This document shows, one piece after another, positions 26,542 to 36,750 of a stretch of DNA of 64,000 nucleotides. The notes beneath the pieces are model-generated. The model worked only from the letters and a program-made list of their open reading frames with translations. It was not told where the DNA came from and made no database searches. Position numbers and translations under genes: made by a program. Origin of the DNA: Affinundibacterium seohonense (GTDB lineage: Bacteria; Pseudomonadota; Gammaproteobacteria; Burkholderiales; Burkholderiaceae_D); assembly GCF_014284305.1 (NCBI RefSeq), contig NZ_JACOFW010000002.1, positions 271,601 to 335,600 of the forward strand, written 5' to 3'. Numbering within the stretch: the stretch's first letter is position 1; each line of letters opens with the position of its first letter.

Positions 26542-27391
26542 CATTGACTCCTGATTCTGTATCGGTATCAAGCGTAGTCCGATCCTGCTTGATAGCCGCT
26601 TGCGGTAAAACTTCCATTGCGCGGATGCCGCGACCACCACGGAAGTAGGTTTGAATAAATGGATGTTGAACCTGTGTCACTTCTCTCGCACTCCCAACGG
26701 CGATCATCTTTTTATCGGCAATCACGCCTATCCGTGATGATAGGGCAAACAAGGTGTCAAGATCGTGCGTGACCATCACAACCGTGAGTTTAAGTGATTG
26801 ATGGAGTGACTGAATCAGATTGACGAAACCGTCTGAACTATCTGGATCTAGACCTGCGGTTGGTTCATCGAGAAATAATAACTCTGGATCAAGCGCAATC
26901 GCACGCGCCAAGGCAATCCGTTTAATCATGCCGCCAGATAGATCGGATGGCATTTTTTTTGCGTGTTCGAAACCTATGCCAGACATGTGTAATTTTAGAT
27001 AGGCGATATCCATGACCAAGGATTCCGGCAAATTACCAAGTTCGCGCAGGGGTTGAGCCACATTCTCGATGACGTTTAAGGCGGAATACAGGGCGCCATG
27101 TTGAAACAACATGCCAGAACGGCGGCGCAAATGTTCAAGATGCTGCTGTTTTGGCGCATGGATATCGTCCCCAAAAACTCTGATGGAGCCGCTTTTTGGT
27201 ACTTCTAGTCCTAATATCTGACGCATCAATACGGTTTTTCCTGAGCCAGAGCCGCCAACTATAGAGAAAATTTCTCCTCGGTGAATTTGTAAGTTTAAAT
27301 CATCATGAATTACCGTGCGACCAAATTGGGTTCGCAAGTGCGCTATCTCGATGACAGATTCAGTGAGCGCCGGATCAGTTTGGTTTTGCAT
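26531..27391 (-). CDS. ABC transporter ATPase (MlaF-like)
   Basis: About 286 residues forming the nucleotide-binding subunit of an MCE lipid transporter: Walker A GGSGSGKT, Q-loop region MLFQHGALYSALNV, signature LSGGM (MlaF types have LSGGM rather than LSGGQ), Walker B ELLFLDEPTAGLDP and the switch histidine in VMVTHDLD. The start at 27391 lies just after the permease stop; an ATG at 27409 is also possible. Genes for permease and MCE protein flank it. Confidence 0.92.
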   Translation of the reverse strand: MQNQTDPALTESVIEIAHLRTQFGRTVIHDDLNLQIHRGEIFSIVGGSGSGKTVLMRQILGLEVPKSGSIRVFGDDIHAPKQQHLEHLRRRSGMLFQHGALYSALNVIENVAQPLRELGNLPESLVMDIAYLKLHMSGIGFEHAKKMPSDLSGGMIKRIALARAIALDPELLFLDEPTAGLDPDSSDGFVNLIQSLHQSLKLTVVMVTHDLDTLFALSSRIGVIADKKMIAVGSAREVTQVQHPFIQTYFRGGRGIRAMEVLPQAAIKQDRTTLDTDTESGVNDGK

Positions 27392-27395
27392 ACGA

Positions 27396-28520
27396 TTAAT
27401 AAGCGACATTGCGGAACAGAACGGCAAAAAAAGCATCGGCAATAATGACAGAAGTAATCGAGACAACGACTGAACTGGTGGTGCCTTGTCCAAGACTTTC
27501 TGTATTCGGCTTGATTCTTAGCCCATAGTGACAAGCGATAATTGCAATCAGCACACCAAAAACCACGCCTTTTCCTAAGCCTATCCAATAATTGCCCAAG
27601 CTGACAACGTCAGGTAGTTTGTGTAGGAAAAATCCGGGTGACATATCGAGGATAAATTGCGCTGAAATGGCGCCACCAATCAAGGCCATGACATCAGTCC
27701 AAATCACAATGAGAGGCATGGTGATTGCCAACGCAATGACTTTGGGCATAATCAGCCGAAAACCTACCGGAATTCCCATCACCCGCATAGCATCGAGTTC
27801 TTCAGTGACTTTCATCACGCCCAATTGCGCGGTAATGGCCGAGCCAGAGCGACCCGCGATGAGGATCGCTGCCAGCATAGGACCGAGTTCGCGAATAATG
27901 CTGATGCCGAGTAGATTCACGATGAAAAGGTCGCCACCATAATTACGCAATTGTTGGCCAGATAGATACGAGAGTACAACGCCAATGAGCAGACCAACCA
28001 AAGCGGTGATTGCCATTGCCTGAAAACCTGTACGATAAATATTGGCAGAAATTTCTTTCCACGGGCCTCGCGTAGGATGACGAACTAGACGCCCGAAATC
28101 GAGGATGAGCTGACCGATTAATTCGATAATGCCGATGACGTGCAAGGCAAAGTTCAAAGATAAGCGTCCCAGTTTGCCAAATGGTGGCACCACAGGCTTG
28201 GGTGGCTCCAGCACAGGTATTGCTTGCACTTCCGCTAAGCGATTGAATAATGCTTGGTGATGCTCATTGACTTGTAAATTGGCGGGAAAGCGTTTGCCCC
28301 AGCTTAGCCATAATAATTGAGCGCCAATGTGATCAAGTGCGCTGAGTTGGCGCAAATCCCAATGTAATCCTGGCTTATTTTGTGTCGTCTGCAGACTCGC
28401 GTTTATGGCCTGCATTAAGCTTGGCTCTACCAGTAAATCGGTGAGCCAGGCTCCATGAATTTGAACAGTCGCTTTTCCATCGTTGAGAAAAAGCAAAGTG
28501 GGGGTGGAGTCGCGGCGCAT
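27396..28520 (-). CDS. MCE transporter permease with N-terminal STAS-like domain (MlaE-like)
   Basis: About 374 residues. The N-terminal 100 residues look like a STAS-like domain (LHWDLRQLSALDHIGAQLL), which in E. coli is the separate protein MlaB; the rest is the MlaE permease with five to six helices and conserved segments (GSAITAQLGVMKVTEELDAM, MPVGFRLIMPK-like). It moves phospholipids across or out of the inner membrane with the ATPase and MCE protein encoded next. The frame opens at a GTG six codons earlier. Confidence 0.92.
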   Translation of the reverse strand: MRRDSTPTLLFLNDGKATVQIHGAWLTDLLVEPSLMQAINASLQTTQNKPGLHWDLRQLSALDHIGAQLLWLSWGKRFPANLQVNEHHQALFNRLAEVQAIPVLEPPKPVVPPFGKLGRLSLNFALHVIGIIELIGQLILDFGRLVRHPTRGPWKEISANIYRTGFQAMAITALVGLLIGVVLSYLSGQQLRNYGGDLFIVNLLGISIIRELGPMLAAILIAGRSGSAITAQLGVMKVTEELDAMRVMGIPVGFRLIMPKVIALAITMPLIVIWTDVMALIGGAISAQFILDMSPGFFLHKLPDVVSLGNYWIGLGKGVVFGVLIAIIACHYGLRIKPNTESLGQGTTSSVVVSITSVIIADAFFAVLFRNVAY

Positions 28521-28593
28521 GGTAGAAGTGTAAGTCACAAAGGCAAGCTGAGCAATTTATATCAAAAGATAAAATGAATCAGTGATTCTGAAT

Positions 28594-30429
28594 TTATTTA
28601 TCCTGAACCAATGGCGTTCCATTATCAATGACTTCTCGACAGTCCCCTTTTAAATGCGAATCATCGTAGTGGGTCCAGCCGTAGCTATCCACATAGCGGG
28701 TGTGATAAGTCCATTTCGGACTAAACACACTGCGTTCCAATTGCTCTCCAGGATAACGAATATCGACCATGTCGACGATGGAATGGAATACGTTTTCAGT
28801 AGTAAGTTTGGCGTTTTGATGGGCTTTTAACTGGTGAATTTTTTCCGGGTGTTGTGCCGCATATTGATCTGAATACCAAACAAACGCAGGGATATGAAAT
28901 TCAAATTGGGTGTTGTGCCCATGAAAAGCGAGATTGCAACTGCCATCATAAAGCGTTTGTCCATGATCTGAAACATACCAAAGCGCAGTCATATGCGGTA
29001 CCGCTTTAAGTTGCGTGATCATGCGCGACAATACCCAATCGTTGTACAAATTTGAATTGTCATAGCTATTGTTTAGGGCTTCTTTGTTCTTCAAATTGGT
29101 ATAAGCTGGATTGGCGACGCCAAATAAAGATGGTTTCCATTTGTCGTAATCCTGTGGGTAGCGATGGCTGTAATTCCAATGATTACCAAGGCTGTGAATT
29201 ACGATCAGTTTATTTGGAGCATCATCACTTAGGGCTTTTTGCATCGGCGCCAGTAAAATTTGATCGTAACTAGATTTGTTGGTGAAGCCGCCGAGGTTGA
29301 GAAATTGGGTGACATCTGCTTCTTTCGCTATCACCGACGTCGGCGTGTCAAATTGACCAAAACTCATCTGATTGGAAATCCAGAAAGTCTTAAAACCCGC
29401 TTCTTTATAGGCGCTTAAAAAAGACTTCTCACTGAATCCCGCTTTTAGACTTTGCGTGGCGGGTTTGCGTGTTGTTATGACGGGTACGGAAAGTCGGGTC
29501 GCTGCGACTGATGTAATCATATCGCTGAAGCTAACTAGGTTGTCTTCTTTGCCGAGATGCGGATTGGTGAGCCGGTGATACCCATTTAGACTCCAACGAT
29601 CATAGCGTGAGGATTCGCCAATGACGACAACGATGGTTTGTTGAAAGTCGTTGCCTGGAGCTTGTTCCGCTTGAAACCGAAAAAGTCGATTCTTTTCACT
29701 CAAAACTGCAAGATATTGGCGTTCTTGATAAAAATCCCAGCTACGCGCCCAAATTCCCATTGGCCAACTGCGAGAGAAACTCTCTAAGTCATACAAGGGT
29801 TCGACCCAAATAGGCAATGGTTCTTGTTTGTCGAAAAATTCTTGTAAGGCAGTCCATGAACCGACACTCATTGAGCCTTGGTGCGAGTAGTCTTTTGTCA
29901 TTGCACTGCTTCGATCTGCTATTGACGCACTGGCAACCCCAACTTTAGCGCCATACCCCCAAACGATTGCAATGCACACTAATGCCGTCAGGCATATCCA
30001 ACGGCTCGAACCACGCCAGTCCAAGTGACGATTGTGAATGGCGACTTTGAGCAGTGACCACCACCAGGCTAATGTAGTGCTAACAACAAAAATCAATAGC
30101 CAAATCTTATTCCCTAAAAATTCTATTGCCTCTTTGGGGCTAGTCTCGGTCATGATTCCCAAATGGTGTGTGGAGATTCCTTGTCCAAAATACATGCGCA
30201 AATAGATCTCGACAGGAATTGCTACAAATGCTGGCAGTAAAAGGTAGTGGAACCATCGAGGACCTTGGAGCACTGCCCATAAAATGAACCAGCAGATCGC
30301 TTCGTACACCAAAATTCGAATCGGATGCTCAACGGGTTTTCCAAAAACATAAGCCAAAAAAGGCAGACAACTAATGAGGAAATAACTAATGAGTAGCAGT
30401 ATTGGAGACGTTCGAGAAAGGCGGTTCAT
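28594..30429 (-). CDS. Phosphoethanolamine-transferase-like membrane sulfatase-fold protein
   Basis: A 611-residue protein with about five N-terminal membrane helices (to about residue 170) and a periplasmic alkaline-phosphatase-fold domain: VVVIGESSRYDRWSLNGYHR, the likely nucleophile region SVAATRLSVPVITTRK, WISNQMSFGQFD, LIVIHSLGNHWNYSHRYP, and the metal ligands in WYVSDHGQTL and AFHGHNTQ. EptA/CptA-type enzymes add phosphoethanolamine to lipid A or LPS core, which may alter polymyxin sensitivity; the acceptor here is unknown. It sits upstream of the lipid-transport operon on the same strand. Confidence 0.9.
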   Translation of the reverse strand: MNRLSRTSPILLLISYFLISCLPFLAYVFGKPVEHPIRILVYEAICWFILWAVLQGPRWFHYLLLPAFVAIPVEIYLRMYFGQGISTHHLGIMTETSPKEAIEFLGNKIWLLIFVVSTTLAWWWSLLKVAIHNRHLDWRGSSRWICLTALVCIAIVWGYGAKVGVASASIADRSSAMTKDYSHQGSMSVGSWTALQEFFDKQEPLPIWVEPLYDLESFSRSWPMGIWARSWDFYQERQYLAVLSEKNRLFRFQAEQAPGNDFQQTIVVVIGESSRYDRWSLNGYHRLTNPHLGKEDNLVSFSDMITSVAATRLSVPVITTRKPATQSLKAGFSEKSFLSAYKEAGFKTFWISNQMSFGQFDTPTSVIAKEADVTQFLNLGGFTNKSSYDQILLAPMQKALSDDAPNKLIVIHSLGNHWNYSHRYPQDYDKWKPSLFGVANPAYTNLKNKEALNNSYDNSNLYNDWVLSRMITQLKAVPHMTALWYVSDHGQTLYDGSCNLAFHGHNTQFEFHIPAFVWYSDQYAAQHPEKIHQLKAHQNAKLTTENVFHSIVDMVDIRYPGEQLERSVFSPKWTYHTRYVDSYGWTHYDDSHLKGDCREVIDNGTPLVQDK

Positions 30430-30598
30430 TCAAAAAAATAGGCGGTTGAAGTGTTTTAGTCGGCTGAAGTGGAGGGCATTCTAAACCTGAAAAGCCAACT
30501 CGCGTTTGCGCCTTACCATTTTTATTGTTTTCATAGGGAATTTGGTTCGGAACGCCGATTCAGATATGATGCTAAGTGATTGTTTTCATTGTTTTTCA

Positions 30599-30628
30599 TT
30601 GACTTTGCCTAAATTAAAGGTGTACACT
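30599..30628 (+). promoter_or_regulatory. Promoter of the str operon
   Basis: TTGACT at 30599-30604 and TACACT at 30623-30628 with an 18-base spacer fit a sigma-70 promoter. The leader before rpsL would be about 165 bases. The rest of 30430-30800 has no credible gene. Confidence 0.6.
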
Positions 30629-30741
30629 CGCGAGTTCTCGATTTTATATAGTTTATTCTTACGCACTGCCAATTTGTGAGTGAGTATAGATGTTCGAGAG
30701 CTGGCAAGCTTAGTTTGCGAGTGAATATATAGATTTTAAGT

Positions 30742-30763
30742 GCCCGGGCAACCGTTTCCGGGC
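30742..30763 (+). promoter_or_regulatory. Hairpin in the rpsL leader
   Basis: GCCCGG and CCGGGC form a six-base GC stem with a ten-base loop 37 bases before the rpsL start. There is no T-run. It could be a leader control element or an attenuation remnant. Confidence 0.35.
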
Positions 30764-30799
30764 GTGTGTTTAACGTTGTATTTTGTTGGATTAAAAACG

Positions 30800-31183
30800 A
30801 TGCCAACCATCAATCAACTGATTCGCCAACCACGTGTTTCTGCAGTGGTTAAGAGCAAATCTCCGGCGCTGGAAAACAGCCCGCAAAAACGCGGCGTATG
30901 TACCCGTGTTTATACGACAACTCCAAAAAAGCCTAACTCGGCTTTGCGTAAAGTTGCCAAAGTACGCTTGACCAACGGTTTCGAAGTTATTTCGTATATC
31001 GGCGGTGAAGGCCATAACTTGCAAGAACATAGCGTAGTTTTGTTGCGCGGTGGTCGTGTAAAGGATTTGCCAGGTGTACGTTACCATATGGTTCGCGGTG
31101 CTTTGGATACTCAAGGCGTTAAAGACCGTAAGCAAGCTCGTTCCAAATATGGTTCTAAGCGCGCTAAGGCTGTTAAGAAGTAA
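30800..31183 (+). CDS. rpsL: 30S ribosomal protein S12
   Basis: A 127-residue protein at the decoding centre, important for tRNA selection and streptomycin response. It carries the typical [12 protein letters not shown] start, [38 protein letters not shown] (positions 76-101 region) and the lysine-rich end. The residues corresponding to E. coli Lys43 (TPKKPN) and Lys88 (RVKDLP) are wild type. First gene of the str cluster here. Confidence 0.98.
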   Translation: MPTINQLIRQPRVSAVVKSKSPALENSPQKRGVCTRVYTTTPKKPNSALRKVAKVRLTNGFEVISYIGGEGHNLQEHSVVLLRGGRVKDLPGVRYHMVRGALDTQGVKDRKQARSKYGSKRAKAVKK

Positions 31184-31363
31184 TTTTCTAGTTCACTAGA
31201 ATTTTGTTTTGTAATCAGCTTGTAAATTAACCTCTGTAAAATCTCCGTAATTCGGATAGGTGTCGGTCTCGAATGAGCCGAGTAAGTGGTGGCTATGATG
31301 GCTTACCGCGAGCGTTAATAAATTTGTTATTGACCGCTCAACTGAAGATTGAAAGGAATTGAA
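31184..31363 (+). promoter_or_regulatory. rpsL-rpsG intergenic leader with small hairpin
   Basis: Just after rpsL, TTCTAG-TTCA-CTAGAA (about 31187-31202) is followed by TTTTGTTTTG and resembles a weak terminator. The remaining bases before rpsG show no gene; in E. coli the equivalent spacer holds the S7 autoregulatory site, which could apply here. Confidence 0.35.
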
Positions 31364-31834
31364 ATGCCACGTCGTCGTGAAGTCCCCAAGCGGGACATTT
31401 TGCCGGATCCAAAATTCGGTAATGTTGAAGTATCTAAGTTTGTAAACGTGTTGATGTTGTCTGGCAAGAAGTCTGTTGCTGAAGGCATCATTTATGGCGC
31501 GTTTGATCACATCCAATCTAAATCTGGTAAAGATCCATTGGAAGTGTTCGCAACTGCAATCAACAATGCTAAGCCATTGGTTGAAGTTAAATCCCGCCGT
31601 GTTGGTGGTGCTAACTATCAAGTTCCAGTTGAAGTTCGTCCAGTTCGTCGTTTGGCTTTGTCTATGCGTTGGTTGCGTGAAGCAGCAAACAAGCGTAGCG
31701 AAAAATCTATGCCGCAACGTTTGGCTGGTGAATTGTTGGAAGCCGCTGAAGGTCGCGGCGGTGCAATGAAGAAACGTGATGAAGTGCATCGTATGGCTGA
31801 AGCCAACAAAGCCTTCTCCCACTTCCGCTTCTAA
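31364..31834 (+). CDS. rpsG: 30S ribosomal protein S7
   Basis: A 156-residue primary binder of the 16S 3' domain, standard length. The start [19 protein letters not shown] and the segments [17 protein letters not shown] and [19 protein letters not shown] are typical. The ATG at 31364 follows GAAAGGAATTGAA; an in-frame ATG five codons earlier is not used. Confidence 0.98.
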   Translation: MPRRREVPKRDILPDPKFGNVEVSKFVNVLMLSGKKSVAEGIIYGAFDHIQSKSGKDPLEVFATAINNAKPLVEVKSRRVGGANYQVPVEVRPVRRLALSMRWLREAANKRSEKSMPQRLAGELLEAAEGRGGAMKKRDEVHRMAEANKAFSHFRF

Positions 31835-31896
31835 TCGTAAAGTGAGAGACCATTGTGGTGTCGTTGCAATGGTTTTGGTAAGAATATTGAATCAGG

Positions 31897-31935
31897 CCGG
31901 GCGTAATTTCTTCATGAAAATTGCGCTCGGTTTTG
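31897..31935 (+). terminator. Terminator-like hairpin between rpsG and fusA
   Basis: CCGGGCGTAATTT and AAATTGCGCTCGG form a 13-pair stem with two G-U pairs and an eight-base loop, followed by TTTTG. It may attenuate transcription into fusA. A weaker stem (ACCATTG/CAATGGT) precedes it near 31850-31875. Confidence 0.5.
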
Positions 31936-31960
31936 TCCATTAAAAGATTTAGGAATAGCT

Positions 31961-34066
31961 ATGGCCCGTAAGACCCCCATTGAGCGCTACCGTAATATCG
32001 GTATTTCGGCTCACATTGATGCTGGTAAAACCACGACAACCGAACGTGTTTTGTTCTATACCGGTGTAAATCACAAAATCGGTGAAGTGCATGATGGCGC
32101 GGCTACCATGGACTGGATGGAGCAAGAGCAAGAGCGCGGTATTACTATTACTTCCGCTGCGACAACTTGCTTCTGGAGTGGTATGGCGAATAACTTCGCA
32201 CCGCACCACATTAATATTATTGATACGCCAGGCCACGTTGACTTCACGATTGAAGTTGAACGTTCTATGCGTGTTTTGGATGGCGCTTGCATGGTTTACT
32301 GTGCAGTCGGTGGCGTTCAGCCACAATCCGAAACAGTTTGGCGTCAAGCTAACAAGTACAAAGTTCCACGTTTGGCATTCGTCAACAAGATGGACCGTAC
32401 TGGCGCGAACTTCTTCAAAGTGTACGATCAAATGCGTGCGCGTTTGAAGGCAAATCCAGTGCCTTTGCAAGTGCCTATCGGCGCTGAAGATTTGTTCGAA
32501 GGTGTGATCGATTTGGTTAAGATGAAAGCGATCATCTGGGACGTGGCATCGCAAGGTATGAAGTTTGAATACGGCGAAATCCCTGAGAATTTGTTAGCTG
32601 ATGCTAAAAAATGGCGCGAAAACATGGTGGAAGCAGCTGCTGAAGCTAGTGAAGAGTTGATGAATAAATACCTTGAAGAAGGCGATTTGTCTGAAGCTGA
32701 AATTAAAACTGCTTTGCGTCAACGTACGATCGCTTCTGAAATCGTTCCAATGTTGTGCGGTACTGCATTTAAAAACAAAGGCGTTCAGGCGATGTTGGAT
32801 GCGGTCGTTGAATACTTGCCATCTCCAGTAGATATTCCACCGGTTCCTGGTACGAATGAAGATGATGAGCCAGTAGTTCGTGAAGCTAAAGATACAGAGA
32901 AATTCTCTGGTTTGGCGTTCAAGATTGCAACTGATCCGTTCGTTGGTCAATTATGCTTCGTGCGTTGCTACTCAGGTACTTTGAATTCTGGTGATACGGT
33001 TTATAACTCTGTTAAAGAGAAAAAAGAGCGTATTGGTCGTTTGGTGCAGATGCATGCAAACCAACGTGAAGAAATCAAGGAAATGTTGGCGGGTGATATT
33101 GCTGCGGTGGTTGGTCTGAAAGACACAACAACTGGCGATACCTTGTGCGACGAAAAAGCGATCGTTGTGTTAGAGCGCATGGTTTTCCCTGAGCCAGTTA
33201 TTTCTCAAGCAGTTGAGCCAAAGACTAAGCAAGATCAAGAGAAAATGGGCTTGGCATTGAACCGTTTGGCTGCTGAAGATCCATCTTTCCGCGTACGTAC
33301 TGACGAAGAATCTGGTCAGACAATTATCGCTGGTATGGGTGAATTGCATCTGGATATTATCGTTGACCGTATGAAGCGTGAATTCAACGTGGAAGCAACT
33401 GTCGGTAAGCCACAAGTTGCATACCGCGAGACAATCCGCAAAACATGCGAAGAAATCGAAGGTAAATTCGTTAAGCAATCTGGTGGTCGTGGTCAATACG
33501 GTCACGTTGTATTGAAGATCGAACCGCAAGAACCAGGTAAAGGCTTCGAATTCGTTGACGCGATCAAAGGTGGTACAGTTCCACGTGAATACATCCCTGC
33601 AGTTGAAAAAGGTGTACGTGAAACATTGACTTCTGGTGTGTTGGCTGGTTACCCAGTGGTTGACGTTAAAGTCACTTTGTTCTTCGGTTCATACCATGAC
33701 GTTGACTCCAACGAAAACGCCTTCCGTATGGCGGGTTCGATGGCATTTAAAGACGGTTGCCGTAAAGCAAGCCCAGTTATTCTGGAGCCAATGATGGCCG
33801 TCGAAGTGGAAACACCAGAAGACTACGCTGGTACAGTGATGGGTGATTTGTCTTCACGTCGCGGTATGGTTCAAGGTATGGATGAGATTGCTGGTGGTGG
33901 CGGTAAGATCATTAAAGCTGAAGTGCCGTTGTCTGAGATGTTTGGTTACTCAACATCTTTGCGTTCAGCGACTCAAGGTCGTGCGACTTATTCTATGGAA
34001 TTCAAGCACTACTCTGAAGCACCGAAGAATGTTATCGACGCAATCGTTACATCAAAAGCTAAGTAA
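31961..34066 (+). CDS. fusA: Elongation factor G
   Basis: A 701-residue translocation GTPase. It shows G1 AHIDAGKTT, the switch/G3 DTPGHVDF, G4 NKMDR, and domain IV with GGRGQYGHV. Length is normal. Ribosome site AGGAATAGCT precedes the ATG. Codon use is strongly biased, as in the neighbouring ribosomal genes. No second EF-G gene is seen in this window. Confidence 0.98.
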   Translation: MARKTPIERYRNIGISAHIDAGKTTTTERVLFYTGVNHKIGEVHDGAATMDWMEQEQERGITITSAATTCFWSGMANNFAPHHINIIDTPGHVDFTIEVERSMRVLDGACMVYCAVGGVQPQSETVWRQANKYKVPRLAFVNKMDRTGANFFKVYDQMRARLKANPVPLQVPIGAEDLFEGVIDLVKMKAIIWDVASQGMKFEYGEIPENLLADAKKWRENMVEAAAEASEELMNKYLEEGDLSEAEIKTALRQRTIASEIVPMLCGTAFKNKGVQAMLDAVVEYLPSPVDIPPVPGTNEDDEPVVREAKDTEKFSGLAFKIATDPFVGQLCFVRCYSGTLNSGDTVYNSVKEKKERIGRLVQMHANQREEIKEMLAGDIAAVVGLKDTTTGDTLCDEKAIVVLERMVFPEPVISQAVEPKTKQDQEKMGLALNRLAAEDPSFRVRTDEESGQTIIAGMGELHLDIIVDRMKREFNVEATVGKPQVAYRETIRKTCEEIEGKFVKQSGGRGQYGHVVLKIEPQEPGKGFEFVDAIKGGTVPREYIPAVEKGVRETLTSGVLAGYPVVDVKVTLFFGSYHDVDSNENAFRMAGSMAFKDGCRKASPVILEPMMAVEVETPEDYAGTVMGDLSSRRGMVQGMDEIAGGGGKIIKAEVPLSEMFGYSTSLRSATQGRATYSMEFKHYSEAPKNVIDAIVTSKAK

Positions 34067-34150
34067 TTTAAATCGGAAATCCTGCTCTGCTTATCAAATG
34101 TAAGTGGAGTAGGTAATTAATCTAATCGTTCTTTTTGAAGGAAGAATAAA

Positions 34151-35344
34151 ATGGCAAAAGGTAAGTTCGAACGCACCAAGCCGCACGTTAACGTCGGTAC
34201 AATTGGTCACGTGGATCACGGTAAAACGACATTGACAGCAGCGATTGCGACAGTATTGTCTAAGAAATTTGGCGGCGAAGCTAAAGCATACGATCAGATC
34301 GATGCAGCTCCAGAAGAAAAAGCGCGCGGTATTACCATTAATACAGCGCACGTAGAATACGAAACAGCAGGTCGTCACTATGCTCACGTTGACTGCCCAG
34401 GCCATGCTGATTATGTTAAAAACATGATTACTGGTGCTGCTCAGATGGACGGCGCGATCTTGGTTTGCTCCGCAGCAGACGGTCCAATGCCACAAACACG
34501 TGAGCACATCTTGTTGGCACGTCAAGTTGGTGTTCCATATATCATCGTTTTCTTGAACAAATGCGACATGGTTGATGACGCTGAGTTGTTGGAATTGGTT
34601 GAAATGGAAGTTCGTGAATTATTGTCTAAATACGAATTCCCAGGTGACGATTTGCCTATCATCCAAGGTTCCGCAAAATTGGCGCTCGAAGGCGACAAGG
34701 GTCCATTGGGCGAAGAAGCGATCATGAAATTGGCTGATGCTTTGGATTCATACATCCCAACTCCAGAACGTGCTGTTGACGGCGCATTCTTGTTGCCAGT
34801 AGAAGACGTATTCTCAATCTCTGGTCGCGGTACAGTTGTGACTGGCCGTATCGAGCGCGGTATCGTTAAAGTCGGCGAAGAGATCGAAATCGTTGGTATT
34901 AAGGATACAGTAAAAACAACATGTACTGGTGTTGAAATGTTCCGCAAATTGCTCGACCAAGGTCAAGCAGGCGATAACGTTGGTGTATTGTTGCGCGGCA
35001 CTAAGCGTGAAGATATTCAACGTGGTCAAGTTTTGGCGAAACCAGGTTCAATCAAGCCGCATGATCATTTCACAGGCGAGATCTACGTTTTGTCTAAAGA
35101 TGAAGGTGGCCGTCATACACCATTCTTCAACAACTACCGTCCACAGTTCTACTTCCGTACAACGGACGTAACTGGTTCAATCGAGTTGCCAAAAGATAAA
35201 GAAATGGTTATGCCAGGTGATAACGTTTCTATCACAGTTAAGTTGATCAACCCGATCGCGATGGAAGAAGGTCTCCGTTTCGCGATTCGTGAAGGTGGTC
35301 GTACTGTTGGTGCAGGTGTTGTTGCTAAGATTATCGCTGGTTAA
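34151..35344 (+). CDS. tuf: Elongation factor Tu
   Basis: A 397-residue GTPase that delivers aminoacyl-tRNA. It has G1 [17 protein letters not shown] and NKCDMVDD, and the domain II and III segments ([32 protein letters not shown] split over residues 302-322). It follows fusA by 84 bases. Betaproteobacteria often have a second tuf copy by rpoBC; none is in this window. Confidence 0.98.
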   Translation: MAKGKFERTKPHVNVGTIGHVDHGKTTLTAAIATVLSKKFGGEAKAYDQIDAAPEEKARGITINTAHVEYETAGRHYAHVDCPGHADYVKNMITGAAQMDGAILVCSAADGPMPQTREHILLARQVGVPYIIVFLNKCDMVDDAELLELVEMEVRELLSKYEFPGDDLPIIQGSAKLALEGDKGPLGEEAIMKLADALDSYIPTPERAVDGAFLLPVEDVFSISGRGTVVTGRIERGIVKVGEEIEIVGIKDTVKTTCTGVEMFRKLLDQGQAGDNVGVLLRGTKREDIQRGQVLAKPGSIKPHDHFTGEIYVLSKDEGGRHTPFFNNYRPQFYFRTTDVTGSIELPKDKEMVMPGDNVSITVKLINPIAMEEGLRFAIREGGRTVGAGVVAKIIAG

Positions 35345-35425
35345 TTATTTCAAAAATTATCGAAGATCCTAAATCTGGATTCAACGATAAAATTTAGAAT
35401 AATTCGAAATTTGTAGTACACTAGT

Positions 35426-35466
35426 CGGCTGTCGTGCTTTTTTAGCTCGACAGCCGTACTTTTTAG
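35426..35466 (+). terminator. Terminator or attenuator between tuf and rpsJ
   Basis: CGGCTGTCG (35426-35434) pairs with CGACAGCCG (35448-35456); two further GC pairs extend the stem across a mismatch. The tail is TACTTTTTAG. A TACACT -10-like hexamer lies just before it, so it could also be a leader attenuator of an rpsJ transcript. Confidence 0.7.
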
Positions 35467-35529
35467 TAATCGCTCTTTGTTAAAAATGCCACTTTCCCGC
35501 ATTGTGGCCCGTTCTTTACAGGAAATATC

Positions 35530-35847
35530 ATGTCTACAGCAAATCAAAAAATCCGTATTCGCTTGAAAGCGTTCGATTACAAGTTGATCGACCAATCAGC
35601 TTTGGAAATCGTAGAAACAGCTAAGCGTACCGGCGCTGTTGTTAAAGGCCCAGTTCCTTTGCCAACACGTATTCAACGTTTCGACGTTTTGCGTTCCCCG
35701 CACGTCAACAAAACTTCCCGTGATCAATTCGAAATCCGCACGCATCAGCGTTTGATGGACATCGTTGATCCAACGGACAAGACTGTTGATGCATTGATGA
35801 AACTCGACTTGCCAGCAGGCGTTGACGTAGAAATCAAATTGCAATAA
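35530..35847 (+). CDS. rpsJ: 30S ribosomal protein S10
   Basis: A 105-residue protein of the 30S head that also serves as NusE in antitermination. It carries [22 protein letters not shown] and HKRLMDI-like ([11 protein letters not shown]). It is separated from tuf by a terminator and from rplC by a promoter-like site, so it may form a short unit of its own. Confidence 0.97.
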   Translation: MSTANQKIRIRLKAFDYKLIDQSALEIVETAKRTGAVVKGPVPLPTRIQRFDVLRSPHVNKTSRDQFEIRTHQRLMDIVDPTDKTVDALMKLDLPAGVDVEIKLQ

Positions 35848-35956
35848 TCAGTAATACTTCTCGATGAATTGATGATTGCTTGAAATCGAAGTGATTATCA
35901 AGAAATCAGAAAAAACTGACATACCATAAAATTTTCCATTTTCAAATAAATTTTTC

Positions 35957-35985
35957 TTGTAAGTGGAAATTTTTCGGGTTACAAT
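35957..35985 (+). promoter_or_regulatory. Promoter-like site between rpsJ and rplC
   Basis: TTGTAA (35957-35962) and TACAAT (35980-35985) with an ideal 17-base spacer. The transcript would begin near 35992, about 100 bases before rplC, and its leader ends in a CTCACC/GGTGAG hairpin at about 36059-36077 next to the rplC ribosome site. An unusual place for an S10-cluster promoter. Confidence 0.6.
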
Positions 35986-36090
35986 CGAAGGCTTAGATTT
36001 TGATAGGCTTTTGCCTGTCTATTTTTAAGTCTTAAAAGTAAGTTTCTAAACATCAGCCTCACCCAATCGTAGGTGAGAATGGAGAAAACA

Positions 36091-36747
36091 ATGAGCTTGG
36101 GCCTAGTTGGTCGCAAGGTTGGTATGATGCGCATTTTTACTGATGATGGTGATTCAATTCCAGTCACAGTATTAGATGTCTCAAACAACCGCGTGACACA
36201 AATCAAAACTCCTGAAACAGACGGTTACTCCGCTGTTCAGGTAACATTCGGTCAGCGCCGTGCATCCCGTGTAACTAAAGCGGCTGCAGGTCACCTCGCA
36301 AAAGCGGGCGTGGAAGCTGGTACTGTCTTAAAAGAATTCCGTGTTGACGCTGCTAAAGCTGCTGAACTGAAAGCGGGCGATGTTGTGCCTGTTGGCTTGT
36401 TCGAAGCTGGTCAAAAAGTTGACGTGCAAGGTGTGACAATTGGTAAAGGCTATGCCGGTACTATTAAGCGTCACCACTTCGCATCTGGTCGTGCAACTCA
36501 CGGTAACTCACGTTCACATAATGTACCTGGTTCTATCGGTATGGCGCAGGATCCTGGTCGCGTTTTCCCAGGTAAGCGCATGACTGGTCACTTGGGTGAT
36601 GTTACGCGTACAGTGCAAAATCTTGTTATCGCTCGTGTAGATGCTGATCGCCAATTGTTGTTGGTGAAAGGTGCTATTCCAGGCGCGAAAAACGGTCAGG
36701 TGATTGTATCGCCAGCTGTTAAAGTTAAAGCAAAGAAGGGGGCTTAA
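36091..36747 (+). CDS. rplC: 50S ribosomal protein L3
   Basis: A 218-residue early-assembly protein near the peptidyl transferase centre. Start [12 protein letters not shown] follows GGAGAAAACA at 36091; a frame extension of six codons is ignored. The conserved loop [20 protein letters not shown] with the methylated-glutamine context and KRMTGHLGD is present. Confidence 0.97.
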   Translation: MSLGLVGRKVGMMRIFTDDGDSIPVTVLDVSNNRVTQIKTPETDGYSAVQVTFGQRRASRVTKAAAGHLAKAGVEAGTVLKEFRVDAAKAAELKAGDVVPVGLFEAGQKVDVQGVTIGKGYAGTIKRHHFASGRATHGNSRSHNVPGSIGMAQDPGRVFPGKRMTGHLGDVTRTVQNLVIARVDADRQLLLVKGAIPGAKNGQVIVSPAVKVKAKKGA

Positions 36748-36750
36748 TCT

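Noticed and set aside
31949..32554. Long minus-strand open frame (201 codons) opposite fusA
   Set aside because: It lies fully within fusA, has no ribosome site and has the Cys/His/Asn-rich composition typical of antisense frames in strongly codon-biased genes. Similar frames opposite rpsG, tuf, rplB, rplE, rpsC and rpoA were rejected for the same reason.
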